Notes: generated by a model from the letters alone, not told the origin. Positions 10,839 through 24,029 are shown, counted from the stretch's first letter. The stretch: 64,000 bases of DNA from Mucor racemosus (GCA_027405735.1 JAPEHQ010000010.1:496001-560000), one strand, 5' to 3'. Translations and numbers: made by a program.

Positions 10839-12846
10839 TTACTCTTTAATCGATTTAACTTTTAGTAATCTAGGTAATATATAATCTATTCTTTCAAGAC
10901 CTGCTTCTGTAGGTCTTATACCACCGCCCTTTTCCCATTCATATAAAAGTTCTTTTGGTATAAAACAACTCAAGTCATCCGTAATTTCATCTTCTTGAAC
11001 GAGTAAATTTGCTTCTATAAATAATTGGAGAGCGTCTTTATCTAAAACATCATCCAACTTTTCACCACCTGTCATTTGTGAAAATCTTGACCTTGGTATA
11101 CCCATACGGGTGCGCATGCCAAAGACAATTAATTCCTATCAGTTTACTATTTAGTAACGATAATATTCATGATCAAAATACACATATATACCTCTGCCAT
11201 ATCATGCACAGAGATAGGCTGTAATTTACGAATTCTGTATAGATAATTATGTAATTAGTGCCTGTTGATTTCATTATTACATTATACTGTATTTACCCTT
11301 CACCTTCAGCCTCACAAAGCGCCATATATTTGTCAGGATGAAATTCCTAAAAATAGACATTAGCACTCCCAAAAAAAAAAAAAAGCAATATAGATCAGAT
11401 TGAACATACACCAAATGTACGAATTCGTTGATTTTTGTTAAAATCTGTCAATCTACCATGTGCTCCGGGTCCAATGCCTATATAAACGTAATTAAACATA
11501 CAATGATCGAATGATTTTGTAAGAATTAATTTACCTAAAAAATCCATGCCTTGCCAGTATGAGAAATTATGCCGACTAATAGCTTGTTGTTTTTTTGCGT
11601 AGCTTGATACCTCATAATGATGATAACCATAATCAGCAGCAGTCTGTACTGTTGCTTCATACATATCCGCTGCTGTATCCGGATCAGGAATAGAAGGTAA
11701 AAGCCCTTTTAGGGATTGTTTATGAAGACTTTATGATTGTAAATGATACACATTTAGATATTATACAGAAAAAGACAACAACTTACGGGGTACTTCTTTC
11801 TACAGTGAGTTGATACATGGATATATGGTCACCTGCTATACCTAATGCTTGCTACCATAAACAATTAGGTTGTTATTAACCTGAATATTGGTATATATCA
11901 ATATACCTGAAGCTCTTTTTTCCAATCTGATTATTGGATACTTATGTTAGTCATGATGTAGAATGTAAAAATGTGTATTGTTTGTATACCATTTGTAGTT
12001 TGACCAGGTCTAGCATAAATCAAATCAAATGTAACTCTTTCTTTTTGAAATATATCTTTAGCCATTTCTAATGCCTTAAATGCTTCATCTCCTGTATGGT
12101 CTCTGCCTAACATCTTGAGATCCTGCGTATTAAATGATTGAATACCTAGTGACAGTCTATTAATGCCTGCTTCTTGGAATTGCTTTAATTTTGATTGTTC
12201 TATGGACTGTAGATGCGTTATTCCACTGTTAAATTACAATTTAAAGGCCTTACGGTGGGATTTGCTTCCATGCTAATTTCTATATTGTTTGAAAATCCCA
12301 CTTGTTTGTTGATTGTCTCTAAAATGGAATTGATTGCTGATGGCTAACTATTTGTAATTAAAAAAAAAACCCCCCTCCCATATATAATAAATATTCATGA
12401 AATTAAACAATACCTTTGCTAAACCTGTGTTTTTTTGTGGTATATAAACAAATGATCAGACAAACATATTGCAATGTTTTACAAAATAAACTTACTCGGA
12501 GTACCACCACCGAAATAAACTGAATGAACTTTTCGATCTTTTAGACCATAATTAGGATCATTCAAGAAATATTCTAGTTCAGTGTTCATCGCTTTTAAAA
12601 GTCTATCATGCGGTGGATCCTTTGGATTTACATATTTATTAAAGTTGCAGTATGTGCATTTACTTTCACAATATGGCCAATGAATATATACCGAGAAAGA
12701 TGGTTTTATCGTTGTAGAACAAGACGAATAAACTAATAAATTGAATAAATATTCCGTAGAGATGAATCATGGCAAAACCAACCTCTTTTTTGAGACATCA
12801 ATGCTGCTTGTTGGCCGATTAATAAAGTAGCATAATTGTATCTCAT
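10839..12846 (-). CDS. HemW/RSAD1-like radical SAM protein
   Basis: Member of the coproporphyrinogen-dehydrogenase-like radical SAM family, of which HemW is thought to handle heme rather than oxidise coproporphyrinogen. Residues VYIHWPYCESKCTYCNFNKY hold the iron-sulfur motif C43-x3-C47-x2-C50. HSVYFGGGTPSLAK, SMEANPT, NRLSLGIQSF, LGRDHTGDEA, DLIYARPGQT, YEVSSYAK, YIGIGPGAHGR and LRTRMGIPRSRFS follow in the family order. The ATG at 12846 gives a short leader before the first strand, possibly mitochondrial. It has many short introns. Exons I could close are 12846-12783, 12732-12496, 12424-12414 (11 nt, completing SLAK) and 12343-12254. The rest was followed only by frame. The phenylalanine of the CxF segment after the cluster (CNF) is present. 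HemN cannot be excluded, but HemW fits fungal content better. Confidence 0.88.
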
Positions 12847-13391
12847 ACTACAAAAAATAAAATTTGACAGGTTGAAGTGGGGCAAGGGGGTAGAGAAGTA
12901 TATAGTGGGGAGAAAGAGATGCAAATCAATTAAATATCCGCCTTAACTTGATGTATTCAATGACTGTATCAAGCAATTGAACAACAAACAAACTATTTAT
13001 GTAGATTGCGCCTTTTTGCTTTACAAATGTTGTTTTCTGCTGTTACCATAATAACAAAATTTGAACATGACAACAATTGATGCAAAAACTAAATATGCAT
13101 TTTAATATATTACTAGATCTTGTGAGGTTTATACATATTCTTTATATTCAATCGATCATCGGACGTTGAACTCTATCACATCTCGTGAGCGAAAATGCTT
13201 GATTATGATCGCGTGTATAAAATGCGTGCAGCAACAACAACAACAACAACAATAACAGCAGCAGCAGCCAAAATTCAAGTAGAAAAATGCATATAAAAAA
13301 TTTGTCGCGAAACCTATTTATATAAATATGTTTATAAAAACTTTTATGTCTCTTTTTTATTTATTCATATCTTTTACGAAAACTCTTTAAA
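12847..13391. other. Divergent promoter region of the HemW-like and 13392 genes
   Basis: 545 bp between two divergent starts. It has CAA and CAG triplet runs (13228-13268), probably in the upstream region or leader of the plus-strand gene, and TATATAAA at 13319-13326, 66 bp before the plus-strand ATG. Confidence 0.5.
13319..13326 (+). promoter_or_regulatory. TATA box of the 13392 gene
   Basis: TATATAAA, 66 bp upstream of the start codon, in the same position class as in ERO1, the bZIP and the 59197 gene. Confidence 0.5.
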
Positions 13392-14346
13392 ATGAATACA
13401 CATATACAAAAAATAAAGTTTACTCTATTTCCCCCGACCAAATTTCCATGCAGCAGTAAGGTATCCATTCATCCCGATTATAAATGTTGTACAAAAGAAA
13501 CTACTCGCGATTACAACCAACAAGTAAAGAATTATGACAATGATGAAATTCAGAATTACGATAATCAGCATCGCCGCACTGGGAGTACAAAAGCTTTCCA
13601 AGAATTAAAATATGAAAAGACACAACCAAGGCGATCTTCATCATTTTCTACTACAACAAAAGTAAACCAAGAAGAAAAGGTAACTTTATTTTGATTTTTA
13701 TGAGTATAGAAATACTAACTTACTATACTAGTCTACTATATACTCGCACATTACCACAGCAACATCAAAAACATGTAGCAGTATTCTTACACAAAAAAGT
13801 TGTCCTACATTGATTGGATCATCGGTTCATAATAGAGAAATTCCTTTATCAGTACACGACATTACTTTTAATAAGGATACTCTATCAGCACACACTCATC
13901 AAAAGCCATTATACAACCATCCTAATCATCATGATAAAAGAGAAATCTCTTCCGCATTGAAACGATGCATGCTGCCATTTAAAATACATTATGAATTAGA
14001 ATGGCCTATTCCCAATTACAGTATTTCATCGCCATCTAACACAAAAAAGACATGGTTACAACTCGATGATCAAACATCAAATGGCATCGAAAGGGTTCGT
14101 AAATTAGGATTCACTGATCTAGATGTACGCTTAGATGATAGCTTGACTCTTTATATCAACTCCATGATTGGTGGTGAAAAGGACAGGCTGCAAGATGTCG
14201 TTATTCAAATATTATTTGACCATAAAGATCACGGTAATCCTTTAAAAGAGGGTGCTAAAAAGCAAGCGAGATTATTGCGCTTAAGGCGTGTGCATTGGTG
14301 GTCTACTAGCTATAATTTAGCACGAACCTTTTTACCTATTCATTAG
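13392..14346 (+). CDS. Hypothetical protein, 300 aa, not recognised
   Basis: Two exons (13392-13679 and 13732-14346) join in phase across a 52-nt intron with GTAACT donor, TACTAAC branch site and CTAG acceptor. The N-terminal half is rich in N, T, S, K and H and looks disordered. The C-terminal part (about residues 195-300) looks folded: ELEWPIPNY, KTWLQLDDQTSNGIERVRKL, GFTDLDVRLDDSLTLYINSM, then DVVIQILFDHKDHG and RLLRLRRVHWWSTSYNLART. I do not recognise this as a known domain. A DNA- or protein-binding role would be a guess. A TATA box 66 bp upstream and the consensus intron support a real gene. Confidence 0.7.
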
Positions 14347-15090
14347 TAAGAGTAGATACATAATCTGTGTATACCTTTATTGCATCTCATATTATATATT
14401 ACATACATTCACATTACATTACATATTGCATTTTTTCATAAATAAACCAAAAATTACTAAAATTGACCATGGATTTATAGCTAAACGTCATTGGATTTCA
14501 ACATGATTTGTGCTACTAAATGAGCAATTGTGAATAGCAAGTCGAATAAAAAACCAATATTTCTTTAGCTTTTTTTGATTTATTACTTTAAATGGAGAAA
14601 GCACGAGCAAAATGTACCCGTTTTTTGTGTATATTCTATGGGGGAACACAAAATTGCCATTTTTATTCACATGGCCTCCACATTTTTAAATCGATTTTTA
14701 TTTTTAAAAATTACTTTTCATAGCCACACATTCTTTAATTGGTAAAACTATATATTTATTTTTATTTTTTATGGTTGTTTAAACATGTAACATATAATGT
14801 ACAATAAATATAGACACTATTAGAGCAAAAAAGAGGACACGCCTCTACAATTGGTGGGATAACAAAGAAAGAGAGAGAGAGAGAGAGAAAAAAAAAAAGG
14901 GAAACTCTATAAATAAATATATATAAAAAAAAAAGAAGTGTGCATAAAAACAAAATGGTATTTCGGGTCGCTTTATATGGGATCGAAAATAAATTCAGGC
15001 CTAAAAAAAGGGGGGTGTTTTGGTGGGTATCGATAAAAGATAAAGGGAGGACATAAAAGAAAGAAGAAAGAAGAAAGAGAGAAAATCAGT
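14347..15090. other. Intergenic stretch between convergent genes
   Basis: Terminal regions of the 13392 gene and the bHLH gene. It contains a GA run (about 14864-14890) and several A tracts. No gene was seen. Minus-strand open frames here are low-complexity translations. Confidence 0.5.
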
Positions 15091-15138
15091 TCAATGCCAT
15101 TGATATAATTGATCTGCTATAAAGAATTAGTCCAATGT

Positions 15139-15172
<34 letters not shown>

Positions 15173-16666
15173 TACTGTCAGTGGCAGGATCTTGACTTTG
15201 CATAATAGAATGAATTAAATCAAGGTGATTGTCATAGTTTGTAATCGAAACTGCAGAAGAAGCAGAAGAAGAAGAGGTTGGAGTGTTCAAATGCACATTA
15301 TTTCCAATGCTTGGTGTAGTTAAAGCAGGAATTGTACTAACAACATTATCGAAATTATCAAATGTATTAAAGAAAATATGTTCATTACCAAATGGTGAAT
15401 GAATTATACTAAATTGATTTGGTGTTGTAGTAGTGTTGTTATTAAAGTCAAATACGGTAGTTTGATCGTTTAATGTAAGACTGTTGTGTCTAGAAACAAC
15501 AGGAGAAACATCATGTTGCTGTTGCTGTTGCTGTTGATGCGCCATGTTGGATGTAGTTGGTTGATGGCTATTGAATCGATGTCTTTGAGATGATACAATT
15601 TGCTGTTGTTGATAATTGGGGATTGTTTGGTGATCTACGCTTGTAATTGCATTTCGATCTATTGTTTGTTGATAGCTATTATTGTAAGAAGCAGGATCAG
15701 CAACTGTAGTAGATTGTTGCTGTTGCTGCTGATATGTTTCAACCGTTGCATTTCTCTTTCTCTTTTTATTGCTAGATATCTTTGGGGGAGAAGGTGGATG
15801 CTGTTGAGCCTCGGTTGATACTGAAGGGGGTGATGGAGATTTAGTCTTGCTGATTCTAGTTGATGTACTAGACTCGGGTTTATCAAAATCTTCGGATCTA
15901 TTTCGTTTCTTTGATGTAATTATAGGCTCAATGGTAGTTGGTTGCCTTGATTGAGGCTTCATTTTACTGGGGCGTCTCTTTTTTGACAATTTAATCATGA
16001 CAGAAGATGTTGATTTGTTATCTTGATCTAATCTTTTCTTCATTCGTTTCTTTGAAATACTTGCTTGCCTCATTAATTGTTCATTTTCTTTGCGTAATGC
16101 ATGAATTTGACCCTGAAAGTTAGTTTCCCTTTCACCTGCACTAGAGACTAAATACACACATGTCAGATTTTTAATATTTTAAAAGTAAACCAATACAATA
16201 ACGTACCAAATTCAAGTGATTCGGCTACAATCATGCTTTTACTAGGACGACGGATTTGTTGCAAAGCAGGCAATACATGAGCTAATTCTTGGAACTTTGT
16301 ATTTAAACCCTCTCTTCTTTGTCTTTCTAATGCATTATGAGCAGTTCTTTTTTCGATATATGCAATGTCATCACTATGTAATGTTTTGTTAGTATTTTCG
16401 GGTCACCATTTACTAACATCAAGTCAGTTTTACCTTTCATTCATGTGAGCAATGTTTGATGAAAATGAAATTCCAAAAGGATAATTAGAAGAAGATGATA
16501 CTAAAGTTGATGATGATGATAGCATATTTAATTGTCTGCTGCCATTTAATTTGGGAGATGTTGTTCTTGTCCTTGTTGCTGCTGCTGCTGTTGCTGTTGT
16601 TGTTGTTGTTGTTGTATTAGTCGGTGTAGTTGATTTCTTTTTATTATTGTTTCGTTCCACTGACAT
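15091..16666 (-). CDS. bHLH transcription factor
   Basis: Nuclear DNA-binding regulator. Four exons, 16666-16434, 16373-16207, 16147-15176 and 15116-15091, join in frame to 465 aa. The basic region EKRTAHNALERQRREGLNTK has the H90-E94-R98 triad that marks class B proteins binding CACGTG E-boxes. The helix-loop-helix continues FQELAHVLPALQQIRRPSKS and MIVAESLEFV. A heptad-like stretch with FQGQIHALRKENEQLMRQ after it suggests a leucine-zipper-like extension. The rest is low complexity: N-terminal T/A runs, then a basic patch (KKRMKKRL), then poly-Q, N and S. The last intron contains a run of about 31 T (sense strand), and the final exon encodes only DQLYQWH plus the stop. An alternative end by intron retention would give a short poly-F tail, which is unlikely to be real. 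Confidence 0.88.
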
Positions 16667-16729
16667 ATATTTTATTATAGGGGGAAAGATATTGAATAAA
16701 AAGAAAAAAAGAGAGAGATTTTCTTGCTC

Positions 16730-16737
16730 TATTTATA
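16730..16737 (-). promoter_or_regulatory. TATA box of the bHLH gene
   Basis: TATAAATA on the minus strand, about 64-71 bp upstream of the ATG at 16666, matching the spacing seen at other genes of the window. Confidence 0.45.
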
Positions 16738-16869
16738 AGAAAGTGTAAAATAGTGGAAAAAGAAGCATGGAATTTTAAAGGCTAATTTTTTCCCTTAATT
16801 TATAATTTTTACACAAAAAAAAAAAAAATAAAATAAAAAAAAAATTGAGTATAAACAAGATGTATCATT

Positions 16870-16897
16870 AGTAGTAGTAGTAGTAGTAGCAGCAGCA

Positions 16898-16931
<34 letters not shown>

Positions 16932-16932
16932 A
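16870..16932. repeat. Triplet microsatellite (GTA)n then (GCA)n
   Basis: Uninterrupted TAG/GTA triplets pass into about 15 GCA triplets with one GAA interruption, about 200 bp upstream of the bHLH start. On the gene's sense strand this is a CTG repeat in the promoter or leader, so its length could vary between strains. Confidence 0.9.
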
Positions 16933-17416
16933 ACATCAATAACAGCTATAGATGATTATTTTTTATCCATCTTGTTCTGCATTTTGGTTTTATCTTGTAT
17001 ATAATTTCAATTGTTGAATCGATCGTAAAAAAAAAACCACCAGCAGAACAGAACCATCACGTAAAGCATCATCTAATTTGGAAAGCAGCACAATCATTAA
17101 ACCTTTTAGTTACAATTAGCTACTTGATTAAGTAACCTTAATTTCCAATTTCCTTTTGACTTTTAAACAATGAACTTCCAAATCGTGATGGCATATATAA
17201 TTACTCGATTTGCAGTTCTTGTTTTTTTTACATTATGGGCATTCTTCCTCTTTTATTCAATCCTCCACCCCCACAATGTTGTCACTTGACATTTTCCTTT
17301 TCATTAAAATTCGCAAAAACAGTATGTATATAGGAGTAATATGGTTGTAAACTAAATATCATCATTTAAATTCATATTGAGAATTCAATTGATCTTCTCT
17401 CCTCCCCCAGATACCC

Positions 17417-17475
17417 CCCCCCCCATAATCATCATCATCATAATTACCATTATCCCAAATCCCCCCCCCCCTATC
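17417..17475. repeat. Two poly-C tracts flanking an ATC repeat
   Basis: A run of about 13 C, then ATAATCATCATCATCATAAT, then a second run of about 12 C, in a region otherwise almost free of GC. The minus strand has matching G runs that could form a quadruplex. No gene is linked to it except the distant bHLH gene. Confidence 0.8.
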
Positions 17476-20271
17476 CTCCCAAAAAAGAAGTCGAATAAAC
17501 TGTCATGTAAATTACAATAGCCTCTTCTTTGTATAATAAATTAACCTCAAGGTAACACGATGTTAACTTTGTGTAGCAGCATGGCTCGTTTTAGAAGAGA
17601 AATAGAATAATGGTTATAGAAAAACCAATTGAACTAGACTATGCAAACCAATTAAAATGTTCTGATTGATTGTTTCAAGAATATTTATATGCTAATTTGA
17701 TATAGTCTATATAAAAAGGAATCGTCTTCAATTAGACTTCAATCTCTATTATAAATAAAACAAGAGACAAAGTTATGTACCAATAAGGCAAAAAAGGAGA
17801 GGGCTCAGACAATTCATATTATATAAACCTTTATTCGATCGATCCCTGACTCTACTGTACAACACACATTTTCATAAAAGTCATTTTTCTTGCTCAAGTG
17901 GACGGCATAGATACGTATACAGCGCAGCGTACAGTCTATAGTGTGAGTGAGATGACTGTACTCTGTTTAAACATACACAAAATACTGTGCATGTCAATCG
18001 ATCATATTTGCATAATACACAAGAAAGATTGCCAGGATTATGCCATTTCATACATATACTGAACCAATATTTGTAAATCGAATTACTAGACTGTAATGGC
18101 AGATCTCTACAAGTTGTTTAAATTTGATGGGAGTGAGAATTTAGTCGATCGTTCAAGGTTAGAAAAGATGTTACCCACACGTTGCTGTATACTATATTAC
18201 CCTTTTTTCTAGCAGTGATTCATTCTCTCATAACAAGAAGAGTCTAGAACAAAGATCATCACCATTCACGCATATATAGTATCTTACTTCTTCCTTGAAA
18301 ATCTTGATTCTATAGATAAATTTATGATTTTCATGCATATTTTGATTTTCCATTAGTTTCAGTATGTAATCACTTTTTTATTTTATTTTTTATTCTTTTT
18401 TTATTTTCTTCTTCTTCTTTTATACGGATATATAATATTATTAACAAGGAATATATAGATAGACAACTTGTACAATGCAATATTTCTCAAATTATAGCTT
18501 TAAAATACAATTGATCTGCATTTACTATAATTTTTTATTATCCAACGTCCTCGTGCCCAATTACCTAATATCACCCTATTCCGTCCTACTATTCCTTATT
18601 CAAAAAAAAATGACAGCAATTTCTCCAAAAAGGATAAAATCCAGTTTTTTTAGGATATGGAACAAATAGCCAATTTAGTTTGATATATTATTACTATCTC
18701 TCAATTCAGTCAGAAATCAATATGAACAACAAAAGGAGGCGCACGTGTTATGACTATCACTCGCTATTCTCACTTTGTATGTCTACCTTGATTTTTATTT
18801 TTTTTATTATTATTTGATAATGCCGTTATTGCCCATCGCCCAAATCATGGACACATATTTTGTTTATATATTTTCAGGGGTTAAAGAGTTTGTCCATATT
18901 CTTGGTGCCTTGGAGATTCTTTGAATCGAAATCGAAATCGAATCGAAACACAAATAAATACCCAAATACATACACATTATGTATAAATTTGTAAATTTCT
19001 AAAGTTTTTTTTTTCTTGCACTATTTTGTACACAATGATAATTTTGTTATGTTATTATCGTTACCTTTTTTGTAATCAAAGATATGCACCAACAGGTAAT
19101 ATGATGTAAAGTATGTAATATGTCTTCAAGATTTTTTATTTATTTTTCATTTTTGGTGTACATATGCATGTACTATTCCCTCAAATATACATTATGCAAA
19201 CAATGATCTTGCAGTTAATCTATTATAGTTTTGTATCATAAAATTCAAATACAATATGAAAATATTCAGGCTAAAAATGTTGGTAAGAGTCTATGTATAC
19301 GAGGATTATTAATCAAATTATATATGTCTTTTATTGTCCATGCTTGTATGTAGAACTGTGCCGATACAATGTCGCATTACAAATCTACAAAATTGTACAT
19401 GAGGATATGCATATTCATAGATATCGGCTAAATGATGAGGTTTTATTCCATATCAAAAGTGACCAATAGGATACTAATCTTAAAATGATTACGAAGCTAG
19501 CCATAAGTTGCTTCATTTTTTACTTTTTGTATTTGCATTACCCTTCGTAATTCAAAAAAAAGTAGCACGTTGAAAAAAATAAAGTGTGTGATCTTAATTT
19601 TGAATCCTTTCCTCAGATTTAAAGTTGCAGCACACAACATATATTCAAAAAAGGTCTCTCGACCAAAGTTAAATTCTCACAGTGGAAAGCAATTAATTTA
19701 TATTTCGATTTGGAAATTTGTTTGTTTCGTTCCCATGGATCTCTTGAAATTAACCATCCACCAATCTATCTTTTGAACTCAATTGCCACTGCTACTGCTT
19801 CCGGTTGTGTTTCTGCTATTCCTGCTATTTCTGCTATTTTTATCCGCATTATACTACATCAATCGAACTAAACCGTTTCGATTGAAGAAACATCCTCAAA
19901 AACTGATGGGGAAGGGGTAAAAGGATAGGAAACATCCCGCTTTTTTCTATAGTTTGATGATTATTTTATGATATCTAATATCAATTTTGACGTATTTCAT
20001 CAATACAGATGCCCTTTTTTGTTAAATTATAGATCGAAGCAAATAAAATACCTTCAAACTCACTATTTGACTTTCAAACAACCTTTTTACGCAAATAACT
20101 AGTTTTGAAATTTACTATTTAGGGTTTAATTAATATATCGAGGCTTATCATATGTACTTACGTAGAGAACTAATTAAGCCCAGTTTGTTGGCTATCTGAA
20201 AAAATGCATAACACATTCCCTGTTACTGAAAACAATTTGCCATCTCGCAAAAAAGTCAAAAATAGGTTAAC

Positions 20272-21342
20272 AAAAACTGGGCCTCACTTTTCATCTCTGC
20301 TCAACTTTAATTTTCACTAAATAATACCAAGGAAAACTTATATGCCAATGTACCTGAGATGTTCAGCTTTAATCTAAAAACAAGTATCCGGAAATATCCT
20401 ACTTTTTGCAGTTGATATTAATTTTTCAGTGCTAAGGTTTCAGATTTTTTACGCGTATTTTACTGCTAATGGATTGAAAACTTTGAGGCTTCATATCTCC
20501 AGAAAAAATTAAGCTATACTAACACTTTTTAATAATAAAATTTACTTGTTTTAAAGCGCTCTATAACATATTTTAATATAAAAAAATTCTGAGCACTTTT
20601 ATTTTTTTTCCATTTTTTTTGACATTTCTATAGTAGGTTTCAAAATATTGGTTAAATTGAGCAACATTTTTTTTTGCATTCATATAATTTAGCTCGTTGA
20701 GCTCTCTCAGACCCAATTTAGAGTTTTTCAGAATATTGATTTTTCGTGGAGATCCTCAAAAATGTGTACAAAAAGGTACCTCCATTTCTGGCGTCCATTT
20801 TCCCCTTGTATACCCTCATCCCAAATTCTGAAACTGAAAAAAAATTGGACAAAAATGTTGTTTTCTCTACAAATAATGCAGCTAAAAAGTTAAATAATAG
20901 CTCGATCGATAGATAATTTTTTTGCGCATTATTTCCGTTTATTATATTTTGAATATATTTATAAAAATTGTCCTGTATCTTCAAAAAACCTCCAAAATTT
21001 CAATTGCATTTTGCGCAAAATTTTATGTGAAGATATTTTTTAAATTTTATATAGCTGGATGCAGAATTTAAAACTGTACAAAAACCATTTAATTTGCTAG
21101 GTCTACTTACTTTGCAGTTTATGAGCATTTAAACATTTTTGTTTTTTGAATCATTTTTCATCCATTTTTTCATATTGATTTTGGAACCCCGTTTTGATAG
21201 GTTATAAGCTGTGCTAAAAACTATTATTTTAGTTATCTCGACGAAAAATCAATATTTTTCGCTGAAACAAAAAATGCAGAGTAGCTTTAAGTTGAATCTA
21301 CCTTGTGAATACAAAAAATCAATAACTTAATTTAGGCGTTCA
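20272..21342 (-). repeat. R2 repeat, copy A (left arm)
   Basis: Minus-strand R2 copy, essentially identical to copy B over 1071 bp. An 88-codon open frame at 20718-20984 recurs in copy B only because the DNA is identical, and the other R2 copies do not preserve it as a clean frame. Confidence 0.9.
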
Positions 21343-22895
21343 GTTTTTTACAGTATATTTAAGATAAATCTTGGTCAATTTCGGTCAACATTTGTGTAAT
21401 AATACAGTTGCATTACATAAGCAAATCACAGATAGAAATAAAAATCAAGAACAGATCAATTGTACATCAGTGAATATATCTGTTCTTTCCTTCCTTTACA
21501 TATTTATAACCACAACCCTGCAATAAAATTGAAGTAATTTTATAAATGTGGAACAGGTAGAGATATTCACGGAAAAAAAGTATAAAAAAACAATAGGAAT
21601 TCGACTAGATAACTTTAGGCTTTTATTATCCAGTAGAACTTAATTGGCTCTTCTTTGAAAGGAAGATGTCCTTCTATTTATACACAATTTCTAATCTATA
21701 TTATAAATCAATGAGAACAAATAGGAACATGCCATTTCCATAATCTACCCAATATCTTTAGGTTCTGATTTTATCATGAATGAAATCAGGCCATATTGAA
21801 TAATGGTGTATTTATGATTCAGGTCAATAATCATAATTTGCTAGGATCCACATCTCGGTTATAAGATTACTTGCTGTATCAATCAGACATGTCAAATCAA
21901 AGTGATTCCTGATTTATCCCAGCGGTAATTCAAGTTAGACACCAGATGAAATGGAGATCTAAATGGATGTAATCCACAATAAAGATGAAAAATAAAGTAA
22001 AAAATAAAAGCGTTGATAAATACAATTATAGTCTTTCTGCGGTTTTATTGTGACTAAAAGAAGAAATCTGAAGAGAAAGATAGTATCTTCATAGAGTATG
22101 CTATATTTATATGAATTGTAAGATAGTAGATGTTTGTGTGTTGATGCCTATTTTACAGGTGTTCAATCATAATGTCTTTTATGGACGTTCTTTTCTAAGA
22201 TACTTGGTTGAGATGTTAATACTTTGTTTGATATTGAAATGCACAAGATTTAGAATAAATATTGTAGCAAGAAAAATGTATAATTTGATAAAAAAACTTG
22301 TTAAATTAAATCACACACAAAAACTGGAGATCATCTTATAACTTTACTTAATATCAATAATTTGTTGTCCTATTTATATACAAATTCTATATTACATTTA
22401 TCTGTTAGATCAGTATTGGATTGATTATATCTTTCTGACATGGAGTGTCAGATCAATCTATTTACATTAGTAACACAGCACATTTAAGTTGAGCTTATTT
22501 CATACAGCTAAATCCAACAAGTGGATATGTCTTACATATCCTGTTTCCTGGACCTCACTTTAGAGCAATAAGAACAATTACGAATGTCACCACAGATCAG
22601 TTAGCTGACTTCTTATCAATAAGGATTACAAATCAAAAGGTTCATTATCTTACAAATAACCAGTGGATGCAAAATAAGTACAGCTTTATATCATCATAGG
22701 TGTCATGTTGTAGAAAGTTGTATTTCGATCTGGAATACTTTCTTTTACAGGCATCAGCAATATAGAGTTTTCTCGTTATGTTTATTGGGATCTGGTTGGA
22801 ACTCAGTCCTTATGGAGCGAGATTCAGGTACGAATTGAGATCAGTTATTTTTCTGAAATGACAATGGCGACTTTGTCTATAAAAGGTGTCATTTC

Positions 22896-23097
22896 TGATT
22901 TATCGAGACTCTGTAAATTAAAATCAACGTAAAAAGTACCATTTATTAGAATTTAAAATGAATTAAATATAGCTCTATTATATAGTTATTGGGATTGTGT
23001 GGTAAAATCTAATGGGCCCCTGTCCATTAGATGTGACAATAGAAATTATTATTAATGTGTATGGATATAATATGTTATGTTCCAGTGGTAATATTGG
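22896..23097 (+). repeat. Second copy of the LTR-like sequence
   Basis: Starts TGATTTATCGAGACT and runs through AAAATCAACGTAAAAAGTACC, CCATTAGATGTGACAATAGA and ATTAATGTGTATGGATATAA, matching the minus strand of 1737-1937. It then loses similarity. It lies in the centre of the 4.8-kb composite. Confidence 0.7.
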
Positions 23098-23289
23098 AAT
23101 CATGCTTCTATGATTCAATAGTAGCGTGATGATAGACGCATGAAATATGACCTTGCTTGATTTGCATGTTGAACATCATGGTTGGACATGTTATATCAAA
23201 AATACTAATATAAAAATACTCTGCTAAAAGATATATTTTATTAATTCATTGATGCTTTATATTTATATGTTTTCTAGATAGTTATGTGT

Positions 23290-23615
23290 AAGTATAAAAC
23301 ACGAGCAGCCAAGCCTTGGACGAGCTTTTGACTTCTTTTCAAAAAGTTCAAATTTAAATAATAATTAGTAAACAATATGATATTATTACTTTAGATAATT
23401 GTCAATTGACATCCATAAGAAGTTTGCTTTACTTTAGACATTTGTCACTGGAAAGGTAAAATAAAGCTCGCATTGAGATGATGAGTTTTAGTCGCTGCAT
23501 AAAAAAGCTCCTGTGGGGTAAACGAGCTCTAGTCACGCGCAAAAAAAAAGCTCGTCTAACTTCAAAGAGCCTTGAGAAAAGCTCGGCTACATAAAAAAAG
23601 CTCGGCTCGTTTAAG
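23290..23615. repeat. Degenerate GAGCT/AGCTCG-rich patch
   Basis: Words AAGCTCG, GAGCTC and ACGAGC recur about ten times with irregular spacing, raising local GC. It resembles the larger CAAGC/GAGC array at 36935-37530. Confidence 0.5.
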
Positions 23616-24029
23616 ATCACTAGTTATATGATTATTAGTATTATTAATGAATTGTCGGGTATTGAGGTACTTGATATGATTTGGGAACAAATTATATACA
23701 ATAGAATTTATGGAATTGGGAATATGTGATCTATCATTTGGATAAGATGTAGGATTGCCTATGTTTCATAGCTGCCAAATGTTCCTGAATGTTCCTGATA
23801 TTCGCTGTTAATGCTAGTGGTTATGTATGACATTTAGTATGAGTTACTAAATAAATGTCATGTCATCATGTTGGATTTTAATAGTTGTTCCTGGATTTCT
23901 ACATCTGGGTAAACTTCTGATATATTATGGCAGATGTTCTAAATTGGTAATTCGGTAATTCCTAATTCTAATAGATCAATTTCATTGCAAACCCAAATAA
24001 ATATATATGTATATATATATATATTTATT

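Larger units (their letters stand above)
16667..20271. other. Long gene-free region upstream of the bHLH gene
   Basis: 3.6 kb without a supported gene. It holds a TATA box and triplet repeats for the bHLH gene, two poly-C tracts (about 17417-17475), a palindromic-looking CGTATACAGCGCAGCGTACAG patch near 17914, and otherwise AT-rich sequence. The small open frames near 18475 and 19570 show no domain, splice or codon-use support. Confidence 0.5.

Noticed and set aside
16551..16748. Plus-strand frame with Val/Leu runs
   Set aside because: Antisense shadow of the Thr/Ala runs in the bHLH N-terminus.
20718..20984. 88-residue frame duplicated exactly at 24388-24654
   Set aside because: Exact duplication is due to identical inverted repeat arms; other R2 copies do not conserve the frame.
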